The notes under the pieces are model-generated. The model was not told where the DNA came from, ran no database searches, and saw only the letters and a program-made list of their open reading frames with translations. 27,801 nt of DNA from Tritrichomonas foetus (Eukaryota; Parabasalia; Tritrichomonadida; Tritrichomonadidae), in assembly GCA_001839685.1 (NCBI GenBank), contig MLAK01001200.1, positions 1 through 27,801 of the forward strand, read 5' to 3'. Position 1 is the stretch's first letter; every line of letters starts with the position of its first letter. Shown in pieces: positions 20,415 to 27,801 of the stretch. The position numbers and the translations under genes are program-made.

Positions 20415-20604
20415 CAAAATAAAGATTTTAAAACGATAGCATAAACGTACACCAATTCCCTTTTTTAAACTTTTTGTATGAGTTATCTCAAATATTTCTG
20501 TGATTTTTCATCACATTTTGGTGAATTCAGAGGAGATTCAAATTTGATATGACAAAAAAGTCACAACAAATTTGTTAACTCTAATTTATGGTCAATTTGT
20601 GAAA

Positions 20605-20612
20605 TAACGATA
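20605..20612 (+). promoter_or_regulatory. Possible Myb recognition element TAACGATA
   Basis: TAACGATA matches the AACGAT core recognised by Myb proteins in the T. vaginalis ap65-1 promoter. It lies about 190 bp upstream of the USP ATG, further than usual for compact trichomonad promoters. One 8-mer in an AT-rich spacer is weak evidence. Confidence 0.2.
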
Positions 20613-20746
20613 ACTCATTGATAGTCTAACAATAATATTAGAACTAGATATTAAAACAAAAACACAAAATTTTTATCATAAACTGCAAATTGGAGTTGTT
20701 ATGAAGTTAAAATGCATGATCAACAATTCATATTTCGATGTTCTGT

Positions 20747-20867
20747 TTCCTTGGCCAAGTTATAAATAACATTTATGCAAACAAAATTCCTTTGCCAAGT
20801 TATAGATATATAAAACATAAAACCAATCACATTTAAAGAATAAATAACATTTATGCAAACAAAATTC
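20747..20867. repeat. Two interleaved direct repeats
   Basis: A 28-nt block at 20762-20789 recurs exactly at 20840-20867, 78 bp on. A second 22-nt block at 20747-20768 recurs at 20787-20808 with 20 of 22 identical (TTCCTTGGCCAAGTTATA versus TTCCTTTGCCAAGTTATA). The two families overlap, which suggests local duplication. It sits just beyond the stop of the gene at 20916. Confidence 0.75.
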
Positions 20868-20915
20868 ACAAAAAAATATGATATCAAAAAAAAGAAACAA
20901 AATGACGAAAAACAC

Positions 20916-21914
20916 TCAAAATCTCCTCTTTTTCACTTTTGGTGCTAATGCTGATTTTGGAGCAGTTCGTGGTCTGTCGTTCGCCTTTCTTGGAGTTGCC
21001 TGAGCCGCTCTCACCATTAGTTTCTCTTCGTTCTCTATTTCTGTAATATCACAGTGATCTCTGACTCTATTCAAATCTATGGGCTTTCCCCCAATCAATC
21101 CAATCACATCATTTAATTCTTGAATTAGCTGAAAAGCAGACTTTACTGTGTGTCTTCGATGAAAAGTGGCAAGTTCTTTATTCAATTGAACTTCTTCAAA
21201 TTCTAACTTAATTTGACAGTTCAATTCGAAGAGCCTGTTTACTTCATCATTGCTATGAATCAAAGTATTTGCTGCAGTTAGACGAACTCCATTTTTACAA
21301 GATTTGGATTGGTTCATTGAATTTCTAAGGTTTTGTAGCTTTGTATTGAGCCAGTGCTTACATTGAAATGCAACTTTAGCTTCAGTTGCTGCATTTATTG
21401 AATATTGATATCGATCTGATATTACAGTTTCTCCGATTTCCTTCTGTAATGAAATAATTGAATCTGTTGTCAAATCAATATTCCTCATTTGCGTTTCAAT
21501 TTCTGGCCACAATCCTGAATCTTCGAGATATAATTTCTGCATTTGCGTCTGGGATGTCCAATATTTGCATATTTTAATTTGGTTTTCTATCTCTTGAATT
21601 TGGTCTTGAATCGATTTTATCTCTTTTCGAAGTTGAGCGTTTTGTGTTGTGGCGATAGAATTTTCACCGAGATCATTAGCGATTTGGATTGCGTATTTAT
21701 CGAATGAATCGAGCTGTTCTTTGTATTTATCAAATTCCTGCTGCATTAAACGAAGTTCTGATTCTTTCTTCCGATAATCTTTTTGTGTTTGTCGATATTC
21801 TACCAGTAATGCTTCATTTTCTCGGAGTGGATCTTCGCCTCTCCAAAAAAATGGAACAACTTTATAGGTACCTTTGGGATATGCCAATCCAACAGGTGGA
21901 CGTGAAGTTGTCAT
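20916..21914 (-). CDS. Coiled-coil protein with basic C-terminal tail, function unknown
   Basis: 332 residues from the ATG at 21914 (MTTSRPPVGLAYPKG). The frame is open up to a TTG at 21980 and has another ATG at 21947, which would add 11 residues. I prefer 21914 because an initiator-like TCACA lies about 10 nt upstream. A conserved-looking N-terminus (GTYKVVPFFWRGEDPLREN) precedes coiled coil at about 35-130. More helices run from about 130 to 285 (LWPEIETQMRNIDLTTDSII, then RRHTVKSAFQLIQELNDVIG). The tail at about 300-332 is rich in Lys, Arg, Pro and Ala (RKANDRPRTAPKSALAPKVK) and may bind nucleic acid or microtubules or contain a nuclear signal; this is inference. No family was recognised. 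Confidence 0.75.
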   Translation of the reverse strand: MTTSRPPVGLAYPKGTYKVVPFFWRGEDPLRENEALLVEYRQTQKDYRKKESELRLMQQEFDKYKEQLDSFDKYAIQIANDLGENSIATTQNAQLRKEIKSIQDQIQEIENQIKICKYWTSQTQMQKLYLEDSGLWPEIETQMRNIDLTTDSIISLQKEIGETVISDRYQYSINAATEAKVAFQCKHWLNTKLQNLRNSMNQSKSCKNGVRLTAANTLIHSNDEVNRLFELNCQIKLEFEEVQLNKELATFHRRHTVKSAFQLIQELNDVIGLIGGKPIDLNRVRDHCDITEIENEEKLMVRAAQATPRKANDRPRTAPKSALAPKVKKRRF

Positions 21915-21921
21915 CTTGTGT

Positions 21922-21926
21922 TGTGA
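21922..21926 (-). promoter_or_regulatory. Initiator-like TCACA upstream of 21914 start
   Basis: On the minus strand, TCACA fits TCA(+1)Y(T/A), with the A about 10 nt before the ATG at 21914. If used, transcripts would begin downstream of the alternative ATG at 21947, so only the shorter protein would be made. Confidence 0.35.
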
Positions 21927-22088
21927 AAATTTAGAAAATCCGATCATTTTTTCTAAATATATATGGCTGAATTCATACAATTAACACCCAATTATAATTT
22001 CAAAAAGTTGTGGAAATTTTTACCAAACGTACATTAGTATGAAAAACCGCTTTTTGTTTGGTCAATAAAACTGAGAGATGAGACAAAA

Positions 22089-23471
22089 TTAATCATTATG
22101 ATTATTGTTAACTATAGATAATATAAGATGCGATGATAATCTTAGATTTTCATTTTCTGAATTTAATGATTCCTTAAATATATTTTCGTTTGATATAATA
22201 TGGTTTACAATATATTCTGTGAATTCAAGATGGATAACAGAATGATGTGCTATTTTGAGAATTGCTCGTATAATATTTACTTTATATTCATCAGAAATTT
22301 GTATTTCAAGTGACCAAAACAATAAATTTATCACGTCATATGAAATTAACTCATTCACTAAATCCTCATTAAATAAAAAAATATTACATGTTATTTCTGC
22401 AATAGATATTTTTGTTTTGTAGCAACCTCTTTCAAAAGCCTGAACCAAAAATGGAATTAATTCTGAAAAATCAACATTTCTGAAATTTTCTTGAAAACTC
22501 CAAAAGAATCTCAAAAAAGTGAAAACTCGTGAAGAAATTAAATCATCTGCATTTAAAGCTAAATTAATAAAATTAGAGACGTTATTAATTATGAATATAT
22601 CGAGTTCTGCAAATTTGAGCAAAACATTCAAAGAATCCTTCAACTGTTCATTTTTGTTTAAAATCGAATTCAAAATGATATCCTTAATATGCGTTTGAGA
22701 AAGAAGTTTTATACCTATATCATGATTTCGAGTCAGATTTTGAATAATCATTAAAACTAAAGTATGATTGGCTTGAAAATTCATATTCATTTCAATCACA
22801 GAAATGAAAAAATTTAAAATAAAATCATCAATTTCAAGAATTTTGCTTAATAAAACGAAAAACGCAAGAACTTTCTTATTAAATTTATCTATTTTCATGA
22901 TTTCAATCATTTTTTCATTCAAGCATTTTCTAAAGCATTGTAAATTTGATGTGTTTATTGAATTTGATTGAGCGCTGATTAACAAATTTGTAAAGAGTGA
23001 AATTGACTGAATTAACAATTCGTCACTTTCTTCAACTTTGGATGATGAATTGATGAAAAAGGAATGAGTTAAATCAAATATGTTATTATCCCAATACAAT
23101 TGAAAAATGTTTTTATCCATGATGATTAGTTTACATATCTGAATCGATTTGATCATGCATTGAAATGATTGTGAATTAAATGCTTCAAGAAAAACAACTC
23201 GTAAAAATTCTAAGTTGTAAAGAATTTTATAATTTGGAAATTTTAGAATTATATTCAACATTGAAGTGAGATGATATAATAAGAGCTCATCATCATTAAT
23301 TTTTTGATCTGAAGAAGTGATTCGAATTATTTTTTGAATGTTTGAAGTAAATTCAACATAAATATTGTGATCATCATTTTCATCATCAGGGTTATACATA
23401 TAGTTCAATAAAATTTGATCATTGGGGTAATGAAACCTTTGGTTTTTGTAATGTGAAACTACATTTTGCAT
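22089..23471 (-). CDS. Alpha-solenoid (armadillo-like) protein, function unknown
   Basis: 460 residues from the ATG at 23471 (MQNVVSHYKNQRF). The frame stays open to a TTG at 23537, which is rejected. The protein is almost entirely amphipathic helices in pairs (LLLYHLTSMLNIILKFPNYK, then HTLVLMIIQNLTRNHDIGIK, then VNIIRAILKIAHHSVIHLEF), as in ARM/HEAT solenoids; no signature motif names the family. It is rich in Ile, Asn and Leu with few charged clusters. An initiator-like TCATT lies immediately upstream of the ATG. Its start overlaps the possible upstream start of the divergent membrane-protein frame in a CATG. A protein-interaction scaffold in the cytosol is inferred. Confidence 0.7.
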   Translation of the reverse strand: MQNVVSHYKNQRFHYPNDQILLNYMYNPDDENDDHNIYVEFTSNIQKIIRITSSDQKINDDELLLYHLTSMLNIILKFPNYKILYNLEFLRVVFLEAFNSQSFQCMIKSIQICKLIIMDKNIFQLYWDNNIFDLTHSFFINSSSKVEESDELLIQSISLFTNLLISAQSNSINTSNLQCFRKCLNEKMIEIMKIDKFNKKVLAFFVLLSKILEIDDFILNFFISVIEMNMNFQANHTLVLMIIQNLTRNHDIGIKLLSQTHIKDIILNSILNKNEQLKDSLNVLLKFAELDIFIINNVSNFINLALNADDLISSRVFTFLRFFWSFQENFRNVDFSELIPFLVQAFERGCYKTKISIAEITCNIFLFNEDLVNELISYDVINLLFWSLEIQISDEYKVNIIRAILKIAHHSVIHLEFTEYIVNHIISNENIFKESLNSENENLRLSSHLILSIVNNNHND

Positions 23472-23472
23472 G

Positions 23473-23477
23473 AATGA
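23473..23477 (-). promoter_or_regulatory. Initiator-like TCATT next to solenoid gene start
   Basis: The minus strand reads CTTCATTC directly before ATG. TCATT fits the trichomonad initiator TCA(+1)Y(T/A), which would give a leader of about 4 nt. Confidence 0.4.
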
Positions 23478-23541
23478 AGAAATTATTGAAAAAAACTTAT
23501 TGGCATTAATATTTATATTCAAATTTTCTTTTGTCAACCAA

Positions 23542-23952
23542 ATGCGGGCTCATACACCTAATGCGATTATTGCAATGAACTATCGGATCATCCGATATAG
23601 TATAATTGCATTTATAGTTTCATCAGTAGTTGGCTATTTGATTCACACAATAATATATGTTATGGAAAAACAGAATTTTCTTTTACCTCCATTAGAAAAG
23701 CAAACTGTATGGAACATTTTGTTCTTTACAATTTTTATATATTATGCCAAATATTTGGCAAAACCAAAATATGAGAGAAGGACTGGAAAATTAATCCCAC
23801 AAAATGAGCTCTATAACTCAACACTAATGTATTTATTGTTAGTCTCAGTTATAGTTCAATGCATAGCATTTATTACCCCAAAAGCATTCTATTTATTTTC
23901 TTTCATAATAATTCAAAAAATATTCAATTTGGTGAAAGTGTTAATTTTTTAA
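23542..23952 (+). CDS. Small four-helix membrane protein, possibly TMEM208/SND2-like
   Basis: 136 residues from the ATG at 23542 (MRAHTPNAIIAMNYRIIRYS). The frame is open further to an ATG at 23470, which would give 160 residues. I prefer 23542 because the upstream stretch overlaps the divergent gene's start region. Four hydrophobic segments are visible: about 19-42 (IIAFIVSSVVGYLIHTIIYV), 58-76 (NILFFTIFIYYAKYLA), 93-113 (TLMYLLLVSVIVQCIAFITP) and 114-136 (AFYLFSFIIIQKIFNLVKVL). The size, the hydrophilic gap after helix 2 and the VIVQ motif in helix 3 recall TMEM208/SND2, the ER factor for SRP-independent targeting, in which a TAIVQ motif occupies a similar place. The resemblance is slight, so the name is only a suggestion. 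Confidence 0.6.
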   Translation: MRAHTPNAIIAMNYRIIRYSIIAFIVSSVVGYLIHTIIYVMEKQNFLLPPLEKQTVWNILFFTIFIYYAKYLAKPKYERRTGKLIPQNELYNSTLMYLLLVSVIVQCIAFITPKAFYLFSFIIIQKIFNLVKVLIF

Positions 23953-24253
23953 TTATGCATATATTTGGTGTTGTAGCTAATTAATAAAAAAATCATTATG
24001 TGGATACCTCCTCTTTATTTCCAATTTTCTTCAGTGATCATTATGAACTTCAATTATTGGAAAAAAAAGTATGACACAAGGTAATGTTGATTCCTTATCT
24101 TTTTGATCCCATTTCAAAAAGTCATAATGATACTTCATTTTATTATCACAAACACTTTCATGAGTAGAATCATATCCAACTCTCCAACCACTCACGCCAC
24201 TTCAAATCATCAAGCTGCTCAAGTCAATAACTGATTAAGAAATAAACAGATTA
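23953..24253. other. Spacer with a short minus-strand open stretch
   Basis: This is mostly non-coding. On the minus strand, 24034-24201 is open for 56 codons without an early ATG (GWRVGYDSTHESVCDNKMKY, then HYDFLKWDQKDKESTLPC) and looks protein-like, but it is bounded by stops on both sides. It may be a gene fragment of unknown family or chance. Confidence 0.3.
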
Positions 24254-25275
24254 GTGACTAATCTTATTTTTCAAGAACATGGTAGAGAAAATTATCACCT
24301 GCAACATTGTAATTCATTGATATTTAGATTAATAGAAAATCAAAAACAGAATGAAAAACCAATAACAGATTTAATAAATCAAGTAAATGTTGAACAAGAA
24401 AATATGAAGCATCTATTTGAGGGCCAATCAAAAACTATAGCTAATAACATAAAAAAATTTAAAGAAATACAATCACATCTTGACTCAAAATGAAATAGTC
24501 AGAATGCATGTAAAGTCACAACATTTAAAACATATCTTTACAATTACATAAATGAATCAAGAGATAAAAATCAAGAGAATGAAGAAAAAATTAAAGTGAA
24601 TAAACAACATTTAAAAAGTAAATCAAGAAATATATCTTTTGAAAAGAAAAATTAATGGGGAAAATGATTAAAAATTCGAAAATAGAGAGAATCATTTCCT
24701 TTATATTAAAGATTAAATGTTATTACATCCAAAATCCAGCAAAAAGAAATAAAAAACAGATTTGTCATCTGAAAATTCCATACAAAGATAGGCCTTTTGA
24801 ATGTATTTTTTCAAAATTGACTAAAACCAATAAAGGAAATATTTATAAGCTAGGTATAGTTAATATAACTGGAAATTTAAGTGGCAGAACTTTTGCGTCA
24901 CTTCTGGATAATCAATTTCATTGAGAATGATATTTTTCTGAAAATTAAGAAGATTCAGTTTTATGTTTCAATTTTATCAATCATCAAATTTCTTTCGAAG
25001 CTTGCACAATTAAATCATCGAATCAAGAAACATTATATTTCTTTGTTCTTTTGTAATAGAAGGATAAAATGATAAAAAAGTGGGATATTAGATTTACACC
25101 AGAATGACACATCATTTCAATCTTAAAAAAAAAAAAAATTGTATTTTTTCCAAGTAAGGACCAAAGCAAAATAAGCAAAAGATATAAATACATTAAGCTT
25201 CAAATTAAAGGTCTTTCACATCGTTTATCTAACTACCTTGACCTTATGAGTATTGAACTCTTTAGGGTTTATTAA
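24254..25275 (+). pseudogene. Decayed BTB/F5-8 type C family gene
   Basis: From 24655 to the stop at 25273 a single frame aligns with the C-terminal half of the intact gene at 4576-6060. PYKDRPFECIFSKL matches PFVGDPFNGIVNYL. SLLDNQFH then YFSEN and CFNFINHQISFEACTIKS match LFDYEWK, YWSSTN and NFEFPKNKIYLTDYTLKT. YIKLQIKGLSHRL then NYLDLMSIELF match IIRLRQCGKNHR then IQLTNIEFF. Six in-frame stops interrupt it, at 24922, 24928, 24946, 25054, 25057 and 25105, with no net frameshift. Upstream, 24254-24493 is another open frame without ATG (GTG first) that reads as helical sequence (NQVNVEQENMKHLFEGQSKT). It may be the eroded middle part, shifted by one frame. No BTB domain remains. The discoidin remnant is well supported; the 5' extent is uncertain. 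Confidence 0.7.
25125..25138 (+). repeat. A14 homopolymer inside the pseudogene
   Basis: Fourteen consecutive A residues encode a lysine run in the retained pseudogene frame. It is a length-variable site that could easily shift the frame, yet the frame on both sides is the same. Confidence 0.85.
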
Positions 25276-25285
25276 TGATAGAATG

Positions 25286-25306
25286 TTTTTTTTTTTTTTT
25301 TTTTTT
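25286..25306 (+). repeat. T21 homopolymer between pseudogene and DENN gene
   Basis: Twenty-one consecutive T residues lie 11 bp after the pseudogene stop and about 155 bp before the DENN gene ATG. It could be a nucleosome-excluding promoter element, a retrotransposition-type tail read on the opposite strand, or slippage; the sequence alone does not decide. Confidence 0.85.
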
Positions 25307-25460
25307 GATAGTGAATTTTCAAACACAATAATACCGCTAATTTATTAAAGAAAAAATTGTGTTGTTTTCATTTTTTCAAAGAACAAACTATTGAATGACT
25401 CATTGTGATATCAAATATTCAAAATTTTCTGCCGAATGGATTTTTGTTTAATTCGTCTCA

Positions 25461-27116
25461 ATGGAAAGAAGACTTTCGACATCAACTGACATAAGAATTC
25501 AGAAAAACATTCAAAACAAACGAATGTATCAAGCATGTCCAGCATCATTACTCGATTTTAATGAAGAAGCTGAACCCCCAAAACAATTTGATCATTTTTT
25601 AATTCTTGGACATCCATCGGAATCAATGGAAAAACCTCAACCAAAACTTCTTGCAATGTTTCCATCACGCCCACTGATATATTCAAGTTCCGAAATAGAT
25701 AACATTATTAATTTCTGCTATCCACAAGGTTTGATGCCTATACAAACATTTTCAAGACCAAATATTCCTTTAATTAATAATAAATGGATAATAACAGGTT
25801 TTGTATTTTATCTTGAAAAGTTAACACGTGTTTACGGAATCGTGTTGCATATTAAAATTCCTAATGAATCAAACAATTTTATTGGCTCACAATATAATAG
25901 AAATTATCCATTTTGTTTATGTCTTCTTTCAAGAAAACCTTTCATTGCAACGCATTTTAAATTCCTTTCTGAAATAGCAAATGGAATAATCAATAATATC
26001 CAACTTCCAAGCAAAAGTATGCCAATCCCAGAAAATCTCCAAAATCCACATGGGAATTGCCACCCAAGTTTAATAATACATCAAAAATGTCCATTAATTG
26101 CTGTAGCAATGGGTATTCGTGTTCCAAGATTTTTATTGCCAGAATTACTAACATATTATTCTTCACATTTTCAGCCTGCACTGAAAGCATCTGATTATTT
26201 ATTATATCCAACTCTTTATGTTTTGTTTTCGTGTTTTTCACCAAGAGATATTGTAAAAATTTATTCCGCTTTATTGCTTGAGCTTCATATAGTATTTTAT
26301 TCAAGTGATATTAATCGATTATCATTTTGTATAATTGCAGCAACTAGCCTCGTTTTCCCATTGAAATTAGAAGCAAAAGTTCTTCCTATTATGCCATCCA
26401 CTGAATATTTTAGACCAATGCTGGATTCACCATTTCCATACGTGATTGGATTTACTCAAAGATATGAAAAAGCTGATATTTTTATTGATTTGGATCGTGG
26501 AAGAATAATTGAAAATGTTCCACTGATTCATCCACCCCGATTCATTGAACTTGTTGCAAAAGTTGAATTACTTTTGCAAAACTACCAAGTCCAAATTACT
26601 GTTCCTTCAAAATCATCATTAAAAACATTAATTTCAAAGCAAAGATTTGATTCAAAATACATGGAATTTACTGAAGGTTGTGATCAAAGAATTTTTCCAA
26701 AATGTTTCCGTGAATTTGTTGAAACGAAATATATATTTATGCCATCACTAACCAAATCTATTATTAAACTCTTTTATAACCATATCATTCCACCTTTAAC
26801 TGATCTAATTAAAGTTTGTTTTGTGACAGATTCGACAATTCAATCGGCACCTGTAACTGTTTTCAACAAAGATTTATTTTTGCTTCATGTTCCAGAAGAA
26901 ACAACGAATTTCTTTCAATCTTTTCTTTCGACTCAGGCTTTTCAACAATATATTGATATTCTTACAGATGAATTTCAAATAAAAAGAAGTGATTCAATTC
27001 AATTTCAACAATCACAGTATCAAATGAATTTCATTCGGATTCGTAAAAGATTCATCATTGTGCGATGTAAATCTTTGCCATCAATCGTAAAGCCTGTGAA
27101 GACTTTATTTATATAA
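25461..27116 (+). CDS. DENN-domain protein, candidate Rab GEF
   Basis: 551 residues. The upstream DENN part spans about 35-150 (FDHFLILGHP, FPSRPLIYSSSEI, then FCLCLLSRKPFI). The core DENN part spans about 195-345 (SALLLELHIVFYSSDINRLS around 268-287, LVFPLKLEAKVLPIMPS, then DSPFPYVIGF), carrying the classic pattern of a leucine strand, a serine turn, and P-hydrophobic-GF. Residues about 350-551 are helical and probably include the downstream DENN part. DENN proteins act as guanine nucleotide exchange factors for Rab GTPases on membranes; the Rab partner cannot be told. No membrane segment or additional domain (PH, uPH, WD40) is visible. The ATG at 25461 is the first in frame and is directly preceded by TCTCA. 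It lies about 190 bp downstream of the F5/8C pseudogene. Confidence 0.88.
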   Translation: MERRLSTSTDIRIQKNIQNKRMYQACPASLLDFNEEAEPPKQFDHFLILGHPSESMEKPQPKLLAMFPSRPLIYSSSEIDNIINFCYPQGLMPIQTFSRPNIPLINNKWIITGFVFYLEKLTRVYGIVLHIKIPNESNNFIGSQYNRNYPFCLCLLSRKPFIATHFKFLSEIANGIINNIQLPSKSMPIPENLQNPHGNCHPSLIIHQKCPLIAVAMGIRVPRFLLPELLTYYSSHFQPALKASDYLLYPTLYVLFSCFSPRDIVKIYSALLLELHIVFYSSDINRLSFCIIAATSLVFPLKLEAKVLPIMPSTEYFRPMLDSPFPYVIGFTQRYEKADIFIDLDRGRIIENVPLIHPPRFIELVAKVELLLQNYQVQITVPSKSSLKTLISKQRFDSKYMEFTEGCDQRIFPKCFREFVETKYIFMPSLTKSIIKLFYNHIIPPLTDLIKVCFVTDSTIQSAPVTVFNKDLFLLHVPEETTNFFQSFLSTQAFQQYIDILTDEFQIKRSDSIQFQQSQYQMNFIRIRKRFIIVRCKSLPSIVKPVKTLFI

Positions 27117-27801
27117 TTTAATTATGTTGTTCGATAAATTTTATAATTATAATTGCTAAATTTTACCTCAACTCAATAAAATATGTCTCAATATCTTCAA
27201 TATTTTTTTTTTGATCATTTAATAATACCTTCATTGTGTTTTTCATTGATAGGATAAATCGATATTTACTATTTTTTGAGTATTATTGAATTGATATAGT
27301 GCCTTCGGATATATTGAATATCTAGATATTTTCTAAATTTCGTGAATCCTAAATAATTATTACCATTTTTTACGTGTACCTAATAGTCTATTTTTGATTT
27401 GCATTACTAATGATTTTTCCTGGAAATATAAATATATATATATAAGTATATTGAGAATTGGATACTATTTTATTATTTGGTGCTATTGTTAACTGTTTGG
27501 CCAAATATATCTACAAACTGAATATAGGTAGAATTTAACCAAATTAATGGTTAATTAAGAGTAAAGTTGAGAGTATTCAATTTATTTTTGTGACTGTGTG
27601 AGTAGATAAAACGATTGAATTCTACTTTTTGATGCAAAATAATATGCGTTGTGTTTGGATGTTTTTAATTATAGCATAAAAATTCATTAAAACTAAATAT
27701 CAGAATAAATAGACCTCCTATATGAAAGGTTTACAAGGTGGTCCCCCAAAGGTTTTTGTGGGACCATCCCATAAACCTTTGTCCTACCACTGACACTACC
27801 A
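27117..27801. other. Gene-free right edge
   Basis: AT-rich spacer after the DENN gene. It contains a TATATATATATA run near 27430-27442, a small dyad AGTAGA/TCTACT at 27601-27626, and the GC-richer nested hairpin at 27725-27780. No coding frame is seen. Confidence 0.55.
27725..27780. repeat. Nested 56-nt hairpin, GC-rich, at right edge
   Basis: The outer arms AAAGGTTTA (27725-27733) and TAAACCTTT (27772-27780) are perfect complements. Inner arms TGGTCCC (27739-27745) and GGGACCA (27760-27766) are also perfect, and after one C/T mismatch CAAA pairs with TTTG around a GGTT tetraloop. The AAAGGTTT core occurs three times counting orientation. Base composition differs sharply from the surrounding AT-rich DNA. 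It may be the end of a repetitive element running out of the window. Confidence 0.7.

Larger units (their letters stand above)
20415..20915. other. Spacer upstream of USP gene with nested direct repeats
   Basis: About 500 bp hold the USP promoter and the 3' end of the next minus-strand gene. It contains an AACGAT-type motif (TAACGATA, 20605-20612) and the direct repeats at 20747-20867. No coding frame is seen. Confidence 0.55.

Noticed and set aside
20415..20417. TTG start for the USP gene
   Set aside because: An ATG follows directly at 20414; nothing supports TTG initiation.
21948..21980. N-terminal extension of the coiled-coil gene to a TTG
   Set aside because: The frame merely stays open; the two ATGs downstream, one with an initiator-like motif, are better starts.
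23472..23537. N-terminal extension of the solenoid gene to a TTG
   Set aside because: The ATG at 23471 has TCATTC directly before it, and the extension would run into the divergent gene's leader.
24881..25072. Separate 63-residue ORF over the pseudogene
   Set aside because: It is in another frame from the F5/8C remnant, has no recognisable domain, and is explained as a shadow.
782..27116. VPS8, DENN, USP and membrane protein as one membrane-traffic gene cluster
   Set aside because: The genes lie on both strands with independent spacers and unrelated neighbours; nothing indicates co-regulation, and eukaryotic gene order here is probably incidental.

Overview
The window looks like nuclear DNA of a trichomonad parabasalid, most likely a Tritrichomonas-type genome. 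This is inferred from four things: strongly AT-rich spacers, long uninterrupted protein-coding frames on both strands with no bacterial-style operons, a two-repeat Myb protein close to the trichomonad type, and a BTB/BACK/discoidin (F5/8 type C) protein of a family greatly expanded in trichomonads. No rRNA, tRNA, CRISPR array or complete transposon was recognised. The window is not obviously mobile or viral.

Layout, left to right. A gene-free edge (1-781) precedes a VPS8-like CORVET tethering subunit (+, 782-4171). It converges on a BTB-BACK-F5/8C protein (-, 4576-6060). A 1.9 kb spacer (6061-7992) holds an imperfect 19-bp-arm hairpin and an ATG-less open stretch. Next are an R2R3-like Myb factor (-, 7993-9351), a Gln/Asn-rich coiled-coil protein (-, 10124-10969) and a roughly 1,650-residue coiled-coil protein (+, to 16459). 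The N-terminus of that last protein cannot be resolved, because its coding frame has no ATG for about 250 nt. It converges on a large USP-family deubiquitinase (-, 16788-20414). Two more minus-strand genes follow: a coiled-coil protein (20916-21914) and an alpha-solenoid-like protein (22089-23471). A small four-helix membrane protein (+, 23542-23952) is divergent from the latter across only about 70 bp. Then comes a decayed second copy of the BTB/F5-8C family (+, about 24254-25275), followed by a DENN-domain protein (+, 25461-27116). The right edge ends in a GC-richer nested hairpin.

Functionally, VPS8 (Rab5/CORVET), the DENN protein (candidate Rab GEF), the USP and possibly the small membrane protein all belong to membrane traffic or protein homeostasis. 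Nothing in the sequence shows that they form one system; I regard the proximity as chance. The most noteworthy observations are: the F5/8C pseudogene, which keeps one frame through six stop codons; the regularly spaced hinge motifs inside the giant coiled coil together with its missing start codon; the shared CATG start region of the divergent pair; and TCA initiator-like motifs very near several start codons, implying extremely short 5' leaders.

Several start sites were corrected. Four minus- or plus-strand frames open at TTG codons upstream of the real ATG, and the ATG was used where one exists.
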